DNA from: a virus
IMG/VR virus record: IMGVR_UViG_3300031746_000002
Coordinates: 62,001 to 126,000 of that record
Direction: 5' to 3' (one strand)
Length of the DNA: 64,000 nt
A model generated the notes under the pieces. The model saw only the letters and a program-made list of their open reading frames with translations. It was not told where the DNA came from and searched no databases. Position numbers and translations under genes: made by a program. The stretch's first letter is position 1; every line of letters begins with the position of its first letter. This document shows, piece after piece, positions 46,671 to 54,869 of this stretch.

Positions 46671-47471
46671 ATGGAACTCAAACTGGAAAACGGAAAAGTG
46701 GTGGAATTAAGTAGAGAAGATTTAATAAAACAGTTAAATCAAAAGACAGAAGAATTAAAGCAGCTTAATTTAAAGCAACGCGAAATAGATGTTAGATCGC
46801 ATGCAATCCTCGATAGTTTATTACCTCAGTTAAAATCATATTTTGTTGGACTTCCTCAAGCAGTTAAAATCGCAATAGAAGATTCAAGGATAAGATTCGG
46901 GATGCAAAAACCAGATAAGGATTATGATACTGGAATATTTGATTTGAATATCAGTCATACATATTCAGAACCAGAAGTTGTAAATATATACCTTAATTAT
47001 TATACAACGATGACAGATATCAATGATTCATTTGAGCTGATAAGATTAGAAGCACTTGGTGTTTTTGCTAACACGCTTAGAGATGTAACTTTTATAGGTA
47101 AAGTTACAGAAGGGTATAAAGCATATTGGAAGTTCGGCAATGAAAACTATGTTTCAGTTCATTCAGTTACTGAAAGCATCAAGAAGCTTCAAAAGCAAAT
47201 TAAAGAAATAAATTTCAAAGCAAAGTTAGTTCTTGGTGTAATATTTAATACTGAAAATAATTCACATGTTCCATTTTACTTTGGTGAAAGAAGTTATTTC
47301 TACGCTGATACAATAGAAATCATAAAGATAAACGCTAAGTCAGTTAAAGTTAAATACAAAAATCCAAGATATGAAGGTGAACAGATAATAGATAGGGACT
47401 GGATGGAACGCATATTTAATAAAATAGAAGAAGTTAAGAAAATTAAAGTAATCACAAAGGATATGGTGTAA
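46671..47471 (+). CDS. Hypothetical protein, first gene after promoter copy 3
   Basis: 266 residues. A coiled-coil start (E-L-S-R-E-D-L-I-K-Q-L-N-Q-K-T-E-E-L) is followed by an alpha/beta body with no recognisable motif. Strong RBS (AAAGGAGG). Its size and operon-leading position imply an important early role, but the family is unknown. Confidence 0.7.
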   Translation: MELKLENGKVVELSREDLIKQLNQKTEELKQLNLKQREIDVRSHAILDSLLPQLKSYFVGLPQAVKIAIEDSRIRFGMQKPDKDYDTGIFDLNISHTYSEPEVVNIYLNYYTTMTDINDSFELIRLEALGVFANTLRDVTFIGKVTEGYKAYWKFGNENYVSVHSVTESIKKLQKQIKEINFKAKLVLGVIFNTENNSHVPFYFGERSYFYADTIEIIKINAKSVKVKYKNPRYEGEQIIDRDWMERIFNKIEEVKKIKVITKDMV

Positions 47472-47473
47472 CA

Positions 47474-47662
47474 ATGGTTAGTATTGAACTTACAATAGCA
47501 CATATAGAGCATTGTAAAAACTGGAACATGAGTTGTTATGAATGCGAATATAGTGGTGGTGATACTGGTTGTTATGACAGTGTAGAAATCAATGGTAAGA
47601 CAAAGTATCCTAAAGATTTAACAAAGGAAGATATAAAACAGTTAACAAAGGAGCCTAAATGA
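47474..47662 (+). CDS. Small Cys-rich protein
   Basis: 62 residues with H-C-K-N-W, M-S-C-Y-E-C-E-Y and G-C-Y-D, perhaps one zinc site. Two bases after the previous stop. Not recognised. Confidence 0.6.
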   Translation: MVSIELTIAHIEHCKNWNMSCYECEYSGGDTGCYDSVEINGKTKYPKDLTKEDIKQLTKEPK

Positions 47663-47907
47663 AACTACAGATAGATGCGAAAAAGAATGAGCAGGGCGAA
47701 TATATATTCCAAGGGCAACCTATTCATATAGGAGACGACCTGATACCCCGACAATTAAGGTCTACTAAGGGTAAAGTATTTATAAAACATATTAAAGGTA
47801 TAGAAGACTCACCCAACGTTAAAGGCGTTATATTAGTAGACATAGAAGAAATTGAACTAACAACTGAACAAACAGTGCAACTATTAAAGTTAATGAAAAA
47901 GGCTTAA
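47659..47907 (+). CDS. Hypothetical small protein
   Basis: 82 residues, beta-rich with I-P-R-Q-L-R-S-T-K-G-K-V-F-I-K and a helical end. ATGA overlap. The GCTTAATAAT motif overlaps its stop codon. Not recognised. Confidence 0.6.
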   Translation: MKLQIDAKKNEQGEYIFQGQPIHIGDDLIPRQLRSTKGKVFIKHIKGIEDSPNVKGVILVDIEEIELTTEQTVQLLKLMKKA

Positions 47908-47928
47908 TAATTAAATAAGGATAAACAA

Positions 47929-48150
47929 ATGAAATGTAAAGCAACACTTATAACAAGCCATTTCAATATGCCAAGAGAGGAACCTTGCCAGAATGAAGCA
48001 AAGACAAAGGAAGGATATTGTTTAATACACGATGCAGCTAGAATGGAACAACGACGTTTAAAGAATTTAAAGAAACGTGAAATAACAATGGAAAGAAAGC
48101 ATAAATTATACATAGCTTATTTAACAACTAAACAAAGGAATAACAAATGA
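47929..48150 (+). CDS. Small Cys/His protein
   Basis: 73 residues: M-K-C-K-A, E-P-C-Q-N-E-A, G-Y-C-L-I-H-D form a likely C-C-C-H zinc site, then a basic helix. ATGA overlap downstream. Not recognised. Confidence 0.65.
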   Translation: MKCKATLITSHFNMPREEPCQNEAKTKEGYCLIHDAARMEQRRLKNLKKREITMERKHKLYIAYLTTKQRNNK

Positions 48151-48326
48151 AATATCAACCAGGCGATAGAGTGGAATTCAAAAGTTTTCCAGACAATAAG
48201 AAGGGTGAAATCATTGAAATAAGAAATGATAAATATGGTGAGCGATATCTTATTGATGGCGATAATAGAATGGGTTATAGTAGAAAAGAAGATGAAGTCA
48301 TAAGACTCATCAGGAAGAAAAAATGA
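48147..48326 (+). CDS. SH3/KOW-like small protein
   Basis: 59 residues opening Y-Q-P-G-D-R-V-E-F-K, then K-G-E-I-I-E-I and Y-L-I-D-G-D, the strand pattern of a small Tudor/KOW-type barrel. ATGA overlaps on both sides. Function unknown. Confidence 0.65.
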   Translation: MKYQPGDRVEFKSFPDNKKGEIIEIRNDKYGERYLIDGDNRMGYSRKEDEVIRLIRKKK

Positions 48327-48514
48327 AACATATATTTATTATTTACGATGGAAGAGCAGCTGGTGGAGATACTGAAGATGCAAGTGTATATGAATCTTGT
48401 GATACATTACAGGAAGCACAGAAAGATAGAAAAGAAATGTTTCCTGATGGTGTAATTTATCGTTATGATATAAATGGCAAAGAGATGACAAATGAAACGT
48501 TCATGAATAATTAA
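48323..48514 (+). CDS. Conserved small phage protein (YDGRA motif)
   Basis: 63 residues with I-Y-D-G-R-A-A-G-G-D-T-E-D-A-S-V ... L-Q-E-A-Q-K-D-R and Y-R-Y-D. This pattern is common in small phage proteins of unknown role. Confidence 0.7.
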   Translation: MKHIFIIYDGRAAGGDTEDASVYESCDTLQEAQKDRKEMFPDGVIYRYDINGKEMTNETFMNN

Positions 48515-48524
48515 AAGGAATAAC

Positions 48525-48779
48525 ATGAGCATCATATATAAAGAAAATAAAAAATTGATTGATAGAATAATTTCTGATATTTTGAAAACAAGAGATGCTG
48601 AAGGATTTAATAGTATAGCATTTATTCATAGATCAGATTGTGAAGTTATATCTCGTAAAATATTAATTAAAGAAAATATCCTATTGGATAAAATTATGGA
48701 TATTGAAGATGCTGTTTGGTATAAAATTTTAGATAAAAGAGATAAAATGAGAGCGAATCTAGACAAGGAGAATTATTAA
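48525..48779 (+). CDS. Hypothetical protein upstream of archease-like gene
   Basis: 84 residues, helical, highly charged. One-base overlap with the archease-like gene. Not recognised; it may work with it. Confidence 0.6.
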   Translation: MSIIYKENKKLIDRIISDILKTRDAEGFNSIAFIHRSDCEVISRKILIKENILLDKIMDIEDAVWYKILDKRDKMRANLDKENY

Positions 48780-49222
48780 TGGATAAAATTAAATACATAG
48801 TATTAGAACATTCAGCTGATATTCTTATTGAAGTAGAAGGTAAGACACTTGGTGAATTGTTCAGGAATGCAGCGATAGGAATGTGCGAAGAAGTATTAGA
48901 TAACAACACAGTACATTATGAATTCGTTTGTATAGGTGGTTTATTATATTGTGAAAATATTGAATATGGTGAAATCAATGTATTTGATAATATAGAGAAT
49001 GCATTAAAGAATTTTCTTGATCGTGTTAAAGAAATATTATATGATAAAAGAATGTATCCGCAAAATATTCAATTTGATGTGAATGGAATTTCATTATATA
49101 AAACTTTATTAAATCCTGAAGCAGTTTTCTGCGATGAAATAAAAGCAGTCACATTACATATGATGAAGATTACTAGGAGCGAAGATGGTATCTGGAGAAC
49201 TAAAGTATTATTTGATGTATAG
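48779..49222 (+). CDS. Archease-like protein
   Basis: 147 residues. E-H-S-A-D-I-L-I-E-V-E-G-K-T-L-G-E-L-F-R-N-A-A-x-G-M matches the archease opening (E-H-T-A-D). D-E-I-K-A-V-T-L-H and the C-terminal V-L-F-D-V match the conserved end with its metal-binding Asp (D14, D146). Archease activates the RNA ligase RtcB. No rtcB is in this window. It may support repair of cleaved tRNA or RNA during infection. Confidence 0.85.
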   Translation: MDKIKYIVLEHSADILIEVEGKTLGELFRNAAIGMCEEVLDNNTVHYEFVCIGGLLYCENIEYGEINVFDNIENALKNFLDRVKEILYDKRMYPQNIQFDVNGISLYKTLLNPEAVFCDEIKAVTLHMMKITRSEDGIWRTKVLFDV

Positions 49223-49230
49223 GAGGAACA

Positions 49231-49413
49231 ATGGATATAAAGAAAATATTAGAAAAATTTGAACAAGATATGCATGAAGCAGGAATGGAGAGAAAATTAG
49301 GAAATAGAATAACAGGTAAAGACAAAGCATATAAAGAAGCTATAGAAGCAATTGAAGAATATGGCAAAGAACGCCGTAATAGTGGCTATCCAGATGCAAA
49401 GGACGATATATAA
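49231..49413 (+). CDS. Hypothetical small protein
   Basis: 60 residues, helical, charged. AGGAGG RBS and one-base overlap downstream. Not recognised. Confidence 0.6.
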   Translation: MDIKKILEKFEQDMHEAGMERKLGNRITGKDKAYKEAIEAIEEYGKERRNSGYPDAKDDI

Positions 49414-49643
49414 TGCCAGAAAATAATAAAGTAAAGATTACTATAGTACTTGAAGCTGAAGTTGATGCTGATGGTAACTATAAAGCACTATCAATTGAAG
49501 AGTCTGAAACTAAAAGACTTAACGAACAGAAGCAAAAGGATAGCGAAGGGTTTAAAGTAATATATGAAGACATGATAAAGAAGTTTGCTAAGTCAGGATT
49601 ATTCAAAGCTTGGGTTGATGATTTTATAAAGGAGCAAAAATGA
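49413..49643 (+). CDS. Hypothetical small protein
   Basis: 76 residues: a strand (K-V-K-I-T-I-V-L-E-A-E-V) then acidic helices. Couplings of 1 and 4 bp on the two sides. Not recognised. Confidence 0.6.
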   Translation: MPENNKVKITIVLEAEVDADGNYKALSIEESETKRLNEQKQKDSEGFKVIYEDMIKKFAKSGLFKAWVDDFIKEQK

Positions 49644-49894
49644 CAGTTAAAAATATGATACTTAAAAAATTTGAAGATGAATGGTCAAAAATAATGGTAA
49701 TCAAAATGCAAGAGAAGTTTGGCTATACTCATGCTTTTAAAATATCTTTTGATTATGAAAAACAAAAAAGAACAATAGAATGGGGCGATGTTGATATAAG
49801 CACAACGATGCAAAAGAAATGGAAGCATTATGCAGAAGGATTAAATGATAGTTTAAGTGCAATGTTGATTATGTTAAAAGAAATAAAAACATAA
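49640..49894 (+). CDS. Hypothetical small protein
   Basis: 84 residues, alpha/beta, W-G-D-V-D-I-S-T-T in the middle and a helical end. RBS AAAGGAG. Not recognised. Confidence 0.6.
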   Translation: MTVKNMILKKFEDEWSKIMVIKMQEKFGYTHAFKISFDYEKQKRTIEWGDVDISTTMQKKWKHYAEGLNDSLSAMLIMLKEIKT

Positions 49895-49906
49895 AGGAGG
49901 AAACAA

Positions 49907-50197
49907 ATGAAAATAGATAAAGATTTTCCAGATTTCTTAAAGAGCTTAGCAGAGTTCTTTGGGCCAATGCTGGGAATAATAGCTATCATTGTTGTATTGG
50001 CTATTATAAATCCTATTATACTTTTCATATCTTTAATCTTAGCTGCTATATTTAGTGCTTTAGGAATAATGTGGGAAGGTTTTAAAGATATGAAAGAGGG
50101 GCGTTATCACAGTTTCACTGGTGGTTTTGGAGTTAATGTAAATAACGTTAATGAAATTGCAGATAGTATTGCAAATAAAATAAAGGAAAAGAAATGA
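49907..50197 (+). CDS. Membrane protein with long hydrophobic hairpin
   Basis: 96 residues. A hydrophobic stretch of about 45 residues (M-L-G-I-I-A-I-I-V-V-L-A-I-I ... L-I-L-A-A-I-F-S-A-L) could form two membrane helices. The soluble tail repeats N-V-N-N-V-N. AAGGAGG RBS. Function unknown. Confidence 0.65.
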   Translation: MKIDKDFPDFLKSLAEFFGPMLGIIAIIVVLAIINPIILFISLILAAIFSALGIMWEGFKDMKEGRYHSFTGGFGVNVNNVNEIADSIANKIKEKK

Positions 50198-50370
50198 TAA
50201 ATGGAAATGATATAGTCTTAATACTCATCTTAGTGGTACTCATTGAAATCATGATAGAGGTATGCCACATTGAAAAGATTTTGAAAGGGGAAAACAATGA
50301 CAAAGAAAATGAAGAACAGAATGGTAACAAAGTTTCCACTAAAAGTATTGAAAGCAAAAGCGAAGAATAA
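50194..50370 (+). CDS. Small membrane protein with charged tail
   Basis: 58 residues: membrane helix (I-V-L-I-L-I-L-V-V-L-I-E-I-M-I) then a Lys/Glu/Asn-rich tail. It overlaps the next gene by 74 bp in another frame, so the tail may be secondary. Confidence 0.55.
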   Translation: MINGNDIVLILILVVLIEIMIEVCHIEKILKGENNDKENEEQNGNKVSTKSIESKSEE

Positions 50371-50551
50371 GCATGAGTTTATTTTGCCAGAATACAAAGT
50401 TAATTTCGCTGACTTGGAACATATTGAATTTGAATTGAGAATGACAGGCATTGATTTGGGTTTGGTTGATAATAAGATTATACGTAAAAGAGTTAAACAC
50501 GCTTTAGAAACAATTAGCAGAATATATAAAAGCAATGAAATCAAAAAGTAA
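50297..50551 (+). CDS. Hypothetical basic protein
   Basis: 84 residues, basic N-terminus, then E-H-I-E-F-E-L-R-M-T-G-I-D-L-G. RBS AAAGGGG inside the previous gene fixes this start. Last gene before promoter copy 4. Not recognised. Confidence 0.6.
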   Translation: MTKKMKNRMVTKFPLKVLKAKAKNKHEFILPEYKVNFADLEHIEFELRMTGIDLGLVDNKIIRKRVKHALETISRIYKSNEIKK

Positions 50552-50554
50552 TCC

Positions 50555-50583
50555 TTTACTTTTTCACCGAAATATAGTATAAT
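50555..50583 (+). promoter_or_regulatory. Promoter copy 4, with TTTTC-ACC-GAAA palindrome
   Basis: TTTACT (one change from the other copies), a 17-bp spacer with TTTTCACCGAAAT, then TATAAT. It drives the short transcript with 50602, ending near the hairpin at 51066. Confidence 0.88.
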
Positions 50584-50601
50584 GAAGTAAAGGAGGAAAC
50601 A

Positions 50602-51054
50602 ATGAAACTAAAAAATGAATTCATGAATGTAGAAGTAAGCAAAGACAAAACAAGAGGGGAAAAACGAATAATGCCAGCGAATAAAGATAGAAAACCAGAT
50701 TACATATCTCCACAAGGCAGAAAATTTTATCTTCAAAAGATTTCTACAAATTATGCTAAAGATTTGGGATTGCAAAGAGTTCAAGTCTTTAATGTAGACA
50801 ACATGCGAATAATAGTTCAAGATGGAAAAGTAGTTTATGAGAATAGTAGTATAGAAATGATAGGGGCTCATTTAGATATTATGAGTTTAAATAAAAAGGA
50901 GGCAGTCATGGCGCAAGGAAGATGTATGAAGTGTAAGAAACAAGTTGAAATCAAGAACGGAGTTGAAGTAACAATGAAGAACGGTAGACCTGCAATGAAG
51001 GGCGAATGCCCAATCTGCGGCACAAAAGTATTCTGCATTCTTAAAAAGAAGTAA
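50602..51054 (+). CDS. Two-part protein ending in a DUF5679-like zinc ribbon, internal start 50908
   Basis: 150 residues. The first ~100 form an unrecognised basic domain. An in-frame ATG at 50908 behind AAAAAGGAGG then starts M-A-Q-G-R-C-M-K-C-K-K-Q-V-E-I-K-N-G ... G-E-C-P-I-C-G-T-K-V-F, the complete stand-alone DUF5679 zinc ribbon. The short form is probably made as well. Confidence 0.8.
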   Translation: MKLKNEFMNVEVSKDKTRGEKRIMPANKDRKPDYISPQGRKFYLQKISTNYAKDLGLQRVQVFNVDNMRIIVQDGKVVYENSSIEMIGAHLDIMSLNKKEAVMAQGRCMKCKKQVEIKNGVEVTMKNGRPAMKGECPICGTKVFCILKKK

Positions 51055-51065
51055 ATCATACGAGG

Positions 51066-51123
51066 CAAGGAAAGTGAAAGTGGGCTTTAGGTTACCAATG
51101 GGTCCATAACGACACTTTCCTTG
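51066..51123 (+). terminator. Long perfect inverted repeat, probable terminator or processing site
   Basis: CAAGGAAAGTG (51066-51076) pairs perfectly with CACTTTCCTTG (51113-51123) around 36 bases. No T-tract follows, so RNA processing or factor-dependent termination is possible. The 51055-51261 gap holds this, the 24-bp repeat and no gene. Confidence 0.55.
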
Positions 51124-51232
51124 TCCTCCATATGCCTATCCTATACATACCCAGCATACAGCCAGACCTCGTAGGCTCAATCTTTTCAACAATCTAACAT
51201 ATTACCATTCGAATCAAAATTCGTCAAACTGG

Positions 51233-51256
51233 GTTAACTAATAATATTATTATATA
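51233..51256 (+). repeat. 24-bp AT-rich repeat, copy 2 (candidate late promoter)
   Basis: Same as 14821 with one C-to-T change. It continues into TATAAATA (51253-51260), which resembles the T4-type late -10 element. It sits 5 bases before the ATG at 51262, so a promoter here would give a leaderless or very short leader transcript. Confidence 0.6.
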
Positions 51257-51261
51257 AATAT

Positions 51262-51480
51262 ATGGCTATTCTATCAGATAATGAAATTGCAGAGCTGCAA
51301 GATAACATATTAGCATCAATGAACCGTGCATTACGGGAATTAAACTTTATTAAAAGGCTACTCGATGAATACGACATTGATGCTTCATCTATTAAAAACA
51401 ACATAGCTCAAGCTGAAGGGCTAAAAAAAGAACTGTTACATAAAATCGAAGTACATAATGAAGAGCAGGAGGAAAGCTAA
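51262..51480 (+). CDS. Hypothetical helical protein, first gene of virion cluster 2
   Basis: 72 residues, coiled coil throughout. It has no RBS; the ATG follows the AT-rich repeat directly. A start at Met20 (51319) is possible. One-base overlap with the next gene. Not recognised. Confidence 0.6.
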   Translation: MAILSDNEIAELQDNILASMNRALRELNFIKRLLDEYDIDASSIKNNIAQAEGLKKELLHKIEVHNEEQEES

Positions 51481-51680
51481 TGTTTGAAAGAAAAGGAACA
51501 CCCGAAAAGATTATTGGCTTAGTTAAATTTAATGAAAAGAAAGCTACTGAAATTAAATGTCCATTTTGCGCAGCAATCGTTGGATGTGAAAATTGTGGAA
51601 TTAAAAAAGTAGGCGAATTGAAAGTGATAGGCCGAATACAAGTAAGATGTCCTTCCTGTGGTAAAGAATTCGAAATATAA
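51480..51680 (+). CDS. Zinc-ribbon protein
   Basis: 66 residues: C-P-F-C ... C-E-N-C-G ... C-P-S-C-G gives up to six Cys. AGGAGG RBS just upstream. Lies immediately before the protease gene; role unknown. Confidence 0.65.
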   Translation: MFERKGTPEKIIGLVKFNEKKATEIKCPFCAAIVGCENCGIKKVGELKVIGRIQVRCPSCGKEFEI

Positions 51681-51699
51681 AAAAGGGAGAATATAAATC

Positions 51700-54153
51700 A
51701 TGCTGAAATCGGGATATAATCAAGGCGTAGGCTTTTACAGGCAAGCAGAACTTCAAATCATATCTACACTCACTAAGCAAGGCGACTGGCAAAACTTCTT
51801 AAATAAAGAATCATCCTTCTTAAAAAAAGCTGCATTTGAATACGACCCAGAAAATTTCTTATACTTTAGAGCTAGAGCAATTTCAGGCGGAGAGAAACAT
51901 GGCCCAAATGGTAATGGAGATTATTTTCCGTGGAAAGAATTACTCGCCTCATACGATACCTTTATAGGAAAAGGTTTCTACTTAGATCACAAATCAGATA
52001 ATATAGAGAATGCAAAAGGAATTATTCTTGATGCATTTCCTGTGGAACCAGATGAATATATTGAATGCTTAGTTGCTGTTGATAGAAAATTAGCTCCAGA
52101 TGTTTGTAGGCAAATCGAATCAGGAATTCTTAATGCAGTATCAATGGGTTGTTTGGCACAATCTGCTGAATGCTGCATTTGTCATAATGTAGCTCATAAT
52201 GAAGCACAACTTTGCGATCATATGAGACCAGGTCATGCTGCTTATGTTAAAGGTAGAGAATATTCAGGGCAAGTAAAAGCTGATATGAAATTGTGGCAAG
52301 ATAAAACAGCATTTGAAATAAATAAACAAATCATATTTACAGAGTTAAGTGGAGTAACAACTGGTGCAGATAAAGGTGCTCATATATTTGAAATTATAGC
52401 AGCAGAGTTAAAAGAAAAAGTAGAGCAGCTATTAAATCATTTCAAACGATATCAAGCATTAAAACAAGGAGTTGATATGGATAAGAAAACTATAAGTGAA
52501 GCTAAGCTGAAAATGCTTGCAGAAATATTAAATGTATTTGAAGAAAAGCAGAAAGGTGCTACATCAGAGGAAATGATAAAAGCACTTGGTTCGCTTAAAG
52601 AAGAAATAGCTGGAAAGCTGGGTACACTTGATAAACAGATAGAGGATTTTGTCATTGCAAAGTTTGATGAGATACTTAATGATGAAGATCAAGGCGAAGG
52701 CCCAATAATTAATGAAGCTATAGGAACTATTGACCCAGCCAAAGCTGCGACAACTGGCGATGCGGCTGCATCTGTAGTAGTTGACCCAGCCGGTAAGACT
52801 CAAGCAGAGCTTGATAAGGATGCAATATCTGAAGAAGAAGTAAAGAATAAAGAAAAAGAAGACAAAGAAAAGAAAGTAAAAAAGATGAAAAAAGAAATGC
52901 CAAAGCTTAAATCATTAATTGAAAATATAGTAAGACGAATAGTGAAGGGCGAAGATATCGAGAGGCTAGAGAAAAAAGAAACCGAAACAGGAACTGAATT
53001 AGAAATAGCACTCGGTGATGGTTATGTCCTGAAACAATGCAAGGATGTACCCAAGTTATTAGCACAGCTTTTTGACAGAGACCAAGCGACTGGAGTATAC
53101 ATTGAATTGCTTGATCCCAAAGGCGAAATGTCAGAGGCTGATAAAGTTGTACATTACAGAAAAAGATTAATGTTAGAAGTACCAGCAGTACAATCTGAAT
53201 TAAAGGAGGAAGCAGCAATGGAACAAAAAAATGCACATTTTAAAATTGATTATGAAGATGCACAGTCAGGGTCATTGAGGGATAACTATTTTGTAGCTTC
53301 AGAAAATGGAGAAGAGAAAAGGGTTAAGGCTACTTATATTATACCTTTAGATATCCAGAAAAAAATTGAAGCTAAAGAACTGGAAGATATAATTTCAGTT
53401 GAAGAAAGTATTGAGCAAATGACAAAAGAATGCGGCGGAACAATGGACGGTTTCAGACAGTTTGTGAAATCAGCCAAAAGGGAAGCATTTTCTAGGGCTG
53501 CAAAAGAACTAATAACTTCAGTCAACCCTGCAGAAATGCCAGCACCTCCAAAGAAACAATTTGGTAAGGTTACAAAGTCAGTCAATGAAGCTGAAGAAGC
53601 TGCTGATAAGAAAGACATACCAGGCACATCAGGTGGTTCAGCTGGTAAAAGGGTAAAGGATTTTTATAGCAGGCTGCCGAATGCTGGTCCTGGCGGAGAA
53701 GATATCGTTAAAGCTATTAATCCCCAGAGCGCTCTTCTTGTTGAAGAGAATAAGAAAATAGCAGCAGACCTTAAGAAATCACAGGATGATTTAGCTGCTA
53801 GAGAAGCAGAGCTTAACTCATTGAAACAAAAAGAAACAGTAAGAGCAAGTTCAGAAACAATAGCAATGGTATTAAATGAAATCAACCAGAAACTTGGCAT
53901 AGAAGTTGGCAAGGACAGGACCAAGATACTGGTAAATGCATTAGCCCAAATGGACCAGGATAACCTGTTAAAGGTGAAATCATTCATAGGGCTGCTGACA
54001 GACAAAGAGGTAAACGAAATCGAAATCGAAGAAGAGACAGGTAATCTACCTCAGATTACTGCAAGTGCAGAAGGATCTGCTGGGGTTGAAATGGTTGAAA
54101 ACCTCAAAGATGCAATGGTAGCAAGAGAAAAATCCAAGTATGTAAAGAAGTAA
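51700..54153 (+). CDS. Prohead protease fused to scaffold/core region
   Basis: 817 residues. Residues ~48-230 are a T4 gp21-like serine protease: Y-L-D-H-K-S-D (catalytic His) and N-A-V-S-M-G-C (catalytic Ser). A possible self-cleavage site F-L-K-K-A-A is at 40-45. The remaining ~560 residues are acidic/Lys-rich and coiled coil, like a scaffold core. In-frame starts with good RBS at 52477 and 53218 would give scaffold-only products. It matures the head proteins and probably cuts the recurring L-x-K-E/A sites. Confidence 0.8.
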   Translation: MLKSGYNQGVGFYRQAELQIISTLTKQGDWQNFLNKESSFLKKAAFEYDPENFLYFRARAISGGEKHGPNGNGDYFPWKELLASYDTFIGKGFYLDHKSDNIENAKGIILDAFPVEPDEYIECLVAVDRKLAPDVCRQIESGILNAVSMGCLAQSAECCICHNVAHNEAQLCDHMRPGHAAYVKGREYSGQVKADMKLWQDKTAFEINKQIIFTELSGVTTGADKGAHIFEIIAAELKEKVEQLLNHFKRYQALKQGVDMDKKTISEAKLKMLAEILNVFEEKQKGATSEEMIKALGSLKEEIAGKLGTLDKQIEDFVIAKFDEILNDEDQGEGPIINEAIGTIDPAKAATTGDAAASVVVDPAGKTQAELDKDAISEEEVKNKEKEDKEKKVKKMKKEMPKLKSLIENIVRRIVKGEDIERLEKKETETGTELEIALGDGYVLKQCKDVPKLLAQLFDRDQATGVYIELLDPKGEMSEADKVVHYRKRLMLEVPAVQSELKEEAAMEQKNAHFKIDYEDAQSGSLRDNYFVASENGEEKRVKATYIIPLDIQKKIEAKELEDIISVEESIEQMTKECGGTMDGFRQFVKSAKREAFSRAAKELITSVNPAEMPAPPKKQFGKVTKSVNEAEEAADKKDIPGTSGGSAGKRVKDFYSRLPNAGPGGEDIVKAINPQSALLVEENKKIAADLKKSQDDLAAREAELNSLKQKETVRASSETIAMVLNEINQKLGIEVGKDRTKILVNALAQMDQDNLLKVKSFIGLLTDKEVNEIEIEEETGNLPQITASAEGSAGVEMVENLKDAMVAREKSKYVKK

Positions 54154-54190
54154 GAAACACAAAAATCCAAGAAAGGGAGGATGTAAGAAC

Positions 54191-54700
54191 ATGGTTAATG
54201 TTGATAAAGACATTTTGAATGACCCGACAAAAACAGTGAAAGCAGGCGAAGCCATAACTTCCGGAATACCATTGACAATAAGCGCTGCAGTAGATGCGTA
54301 TATTGGCCAGCTGATACTTCCAGGAGCGGAATCAAGAATTTATGGTGTAGCTCTCTTTGATCAGAACGCATATAGGAATCAGGTGATGGACACAACTGGT
54401 GGACTGTATGGTTCAGGTAAAGGAACAGTAGAAATTCAAGGTATCGTTTCTATTGGTAGGACAGTGTATCATGACCCAGATGGTACTCCTCACAATGTAG
54501 ATGTATATGATGTAACAAAGACATTTGCTTATCTCGATCTCGTAGGGATAGCAATAGTCGATGGAGTTCCAGTAGTGACAAACGCGTACAGCGATGCAGA
54601 TACAATCTTCGGGTATGTTGTAGGTATTCCTGAAGATCATACAAAGGGTACACCGCTTCAAATTCTTTTAGTACCTAATGCGAATGAACCAACAGCATAA
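54191..54700 (+). CDS. Capsid accessory (decoration-like) protein
   Basis: 169 residues, predicted all-beta. K-A-G-E-A-I-T-S-G-I-P-L-T opens a fold common in phage capsid-decoration and head-stabilising proteins; I-Y-G-V-A-L-F-D and T-I-F-G-Y-V-V-G-I-P follow. It lies between protease and major capsid gene. No leader or processing motif is seen, which suits an externally bound protein. Confidence 0.65.
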   Translation: MVNVDKDILNDPTKTVKAGEAITSGIPLTISAAVDAYIGQLILPGAESRIYGVALFDQNAYRNQVMDTTGGLYGSGKGTVEIQGIVSIGRTVYHDPDGTPHNVDVYDVTKTFAYLDLVGIAIVDGVPVVTNAYSDADTIFGYVVGIPEDHTKGTPLQILLVPNANEPTA

Positions 54701-54712
54701 AGTAAATACTTT

Positions 54713-54761
54713 ACTCTTAGTTAAAGAGTTGAAGCAAAGAGTGTTACTCAATAATTTGAGT
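54713..54761 (+). other. Tandem hairpins between decoration-like and capsid genes
   Basis: ACTCTT/AAGAGT (54713-54729) and ACTCAA/TTGAGT (54746-54761), each with a 4-5 base loop and no T-tract. The 170-bp gap otherwise has only the AAAGGGAGG RBS of the capsid gene. Possible mRNA processing or stabilisation before a highly expressed gene. Confidence 0.55.
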
Positions 54762-54869
54762 TAGATGACCACTCCCCCGATAAAAAGAAAAAACGATTAA
54801 CAGAGTTCGAATTACAGGAGTATGAAGTTGAAACAAAAAATCGTTATATGAAAGGGAGGAACAGAGGTC

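Noticed and set aside
2001-47911. T4-type MotA boxes for the GCTTA-N-TAAT copies
   Set aside because: Similarity is limited to GCTTA, no paired -10 at the right distance is consistent, and no MotA-like gene is recognised.
54805-54815. tRNA T-loop-like GTTCGAAT in the gap before the capsid gene
   Set aside because: The flanking bases cannot form a T stem or acceptor stem.
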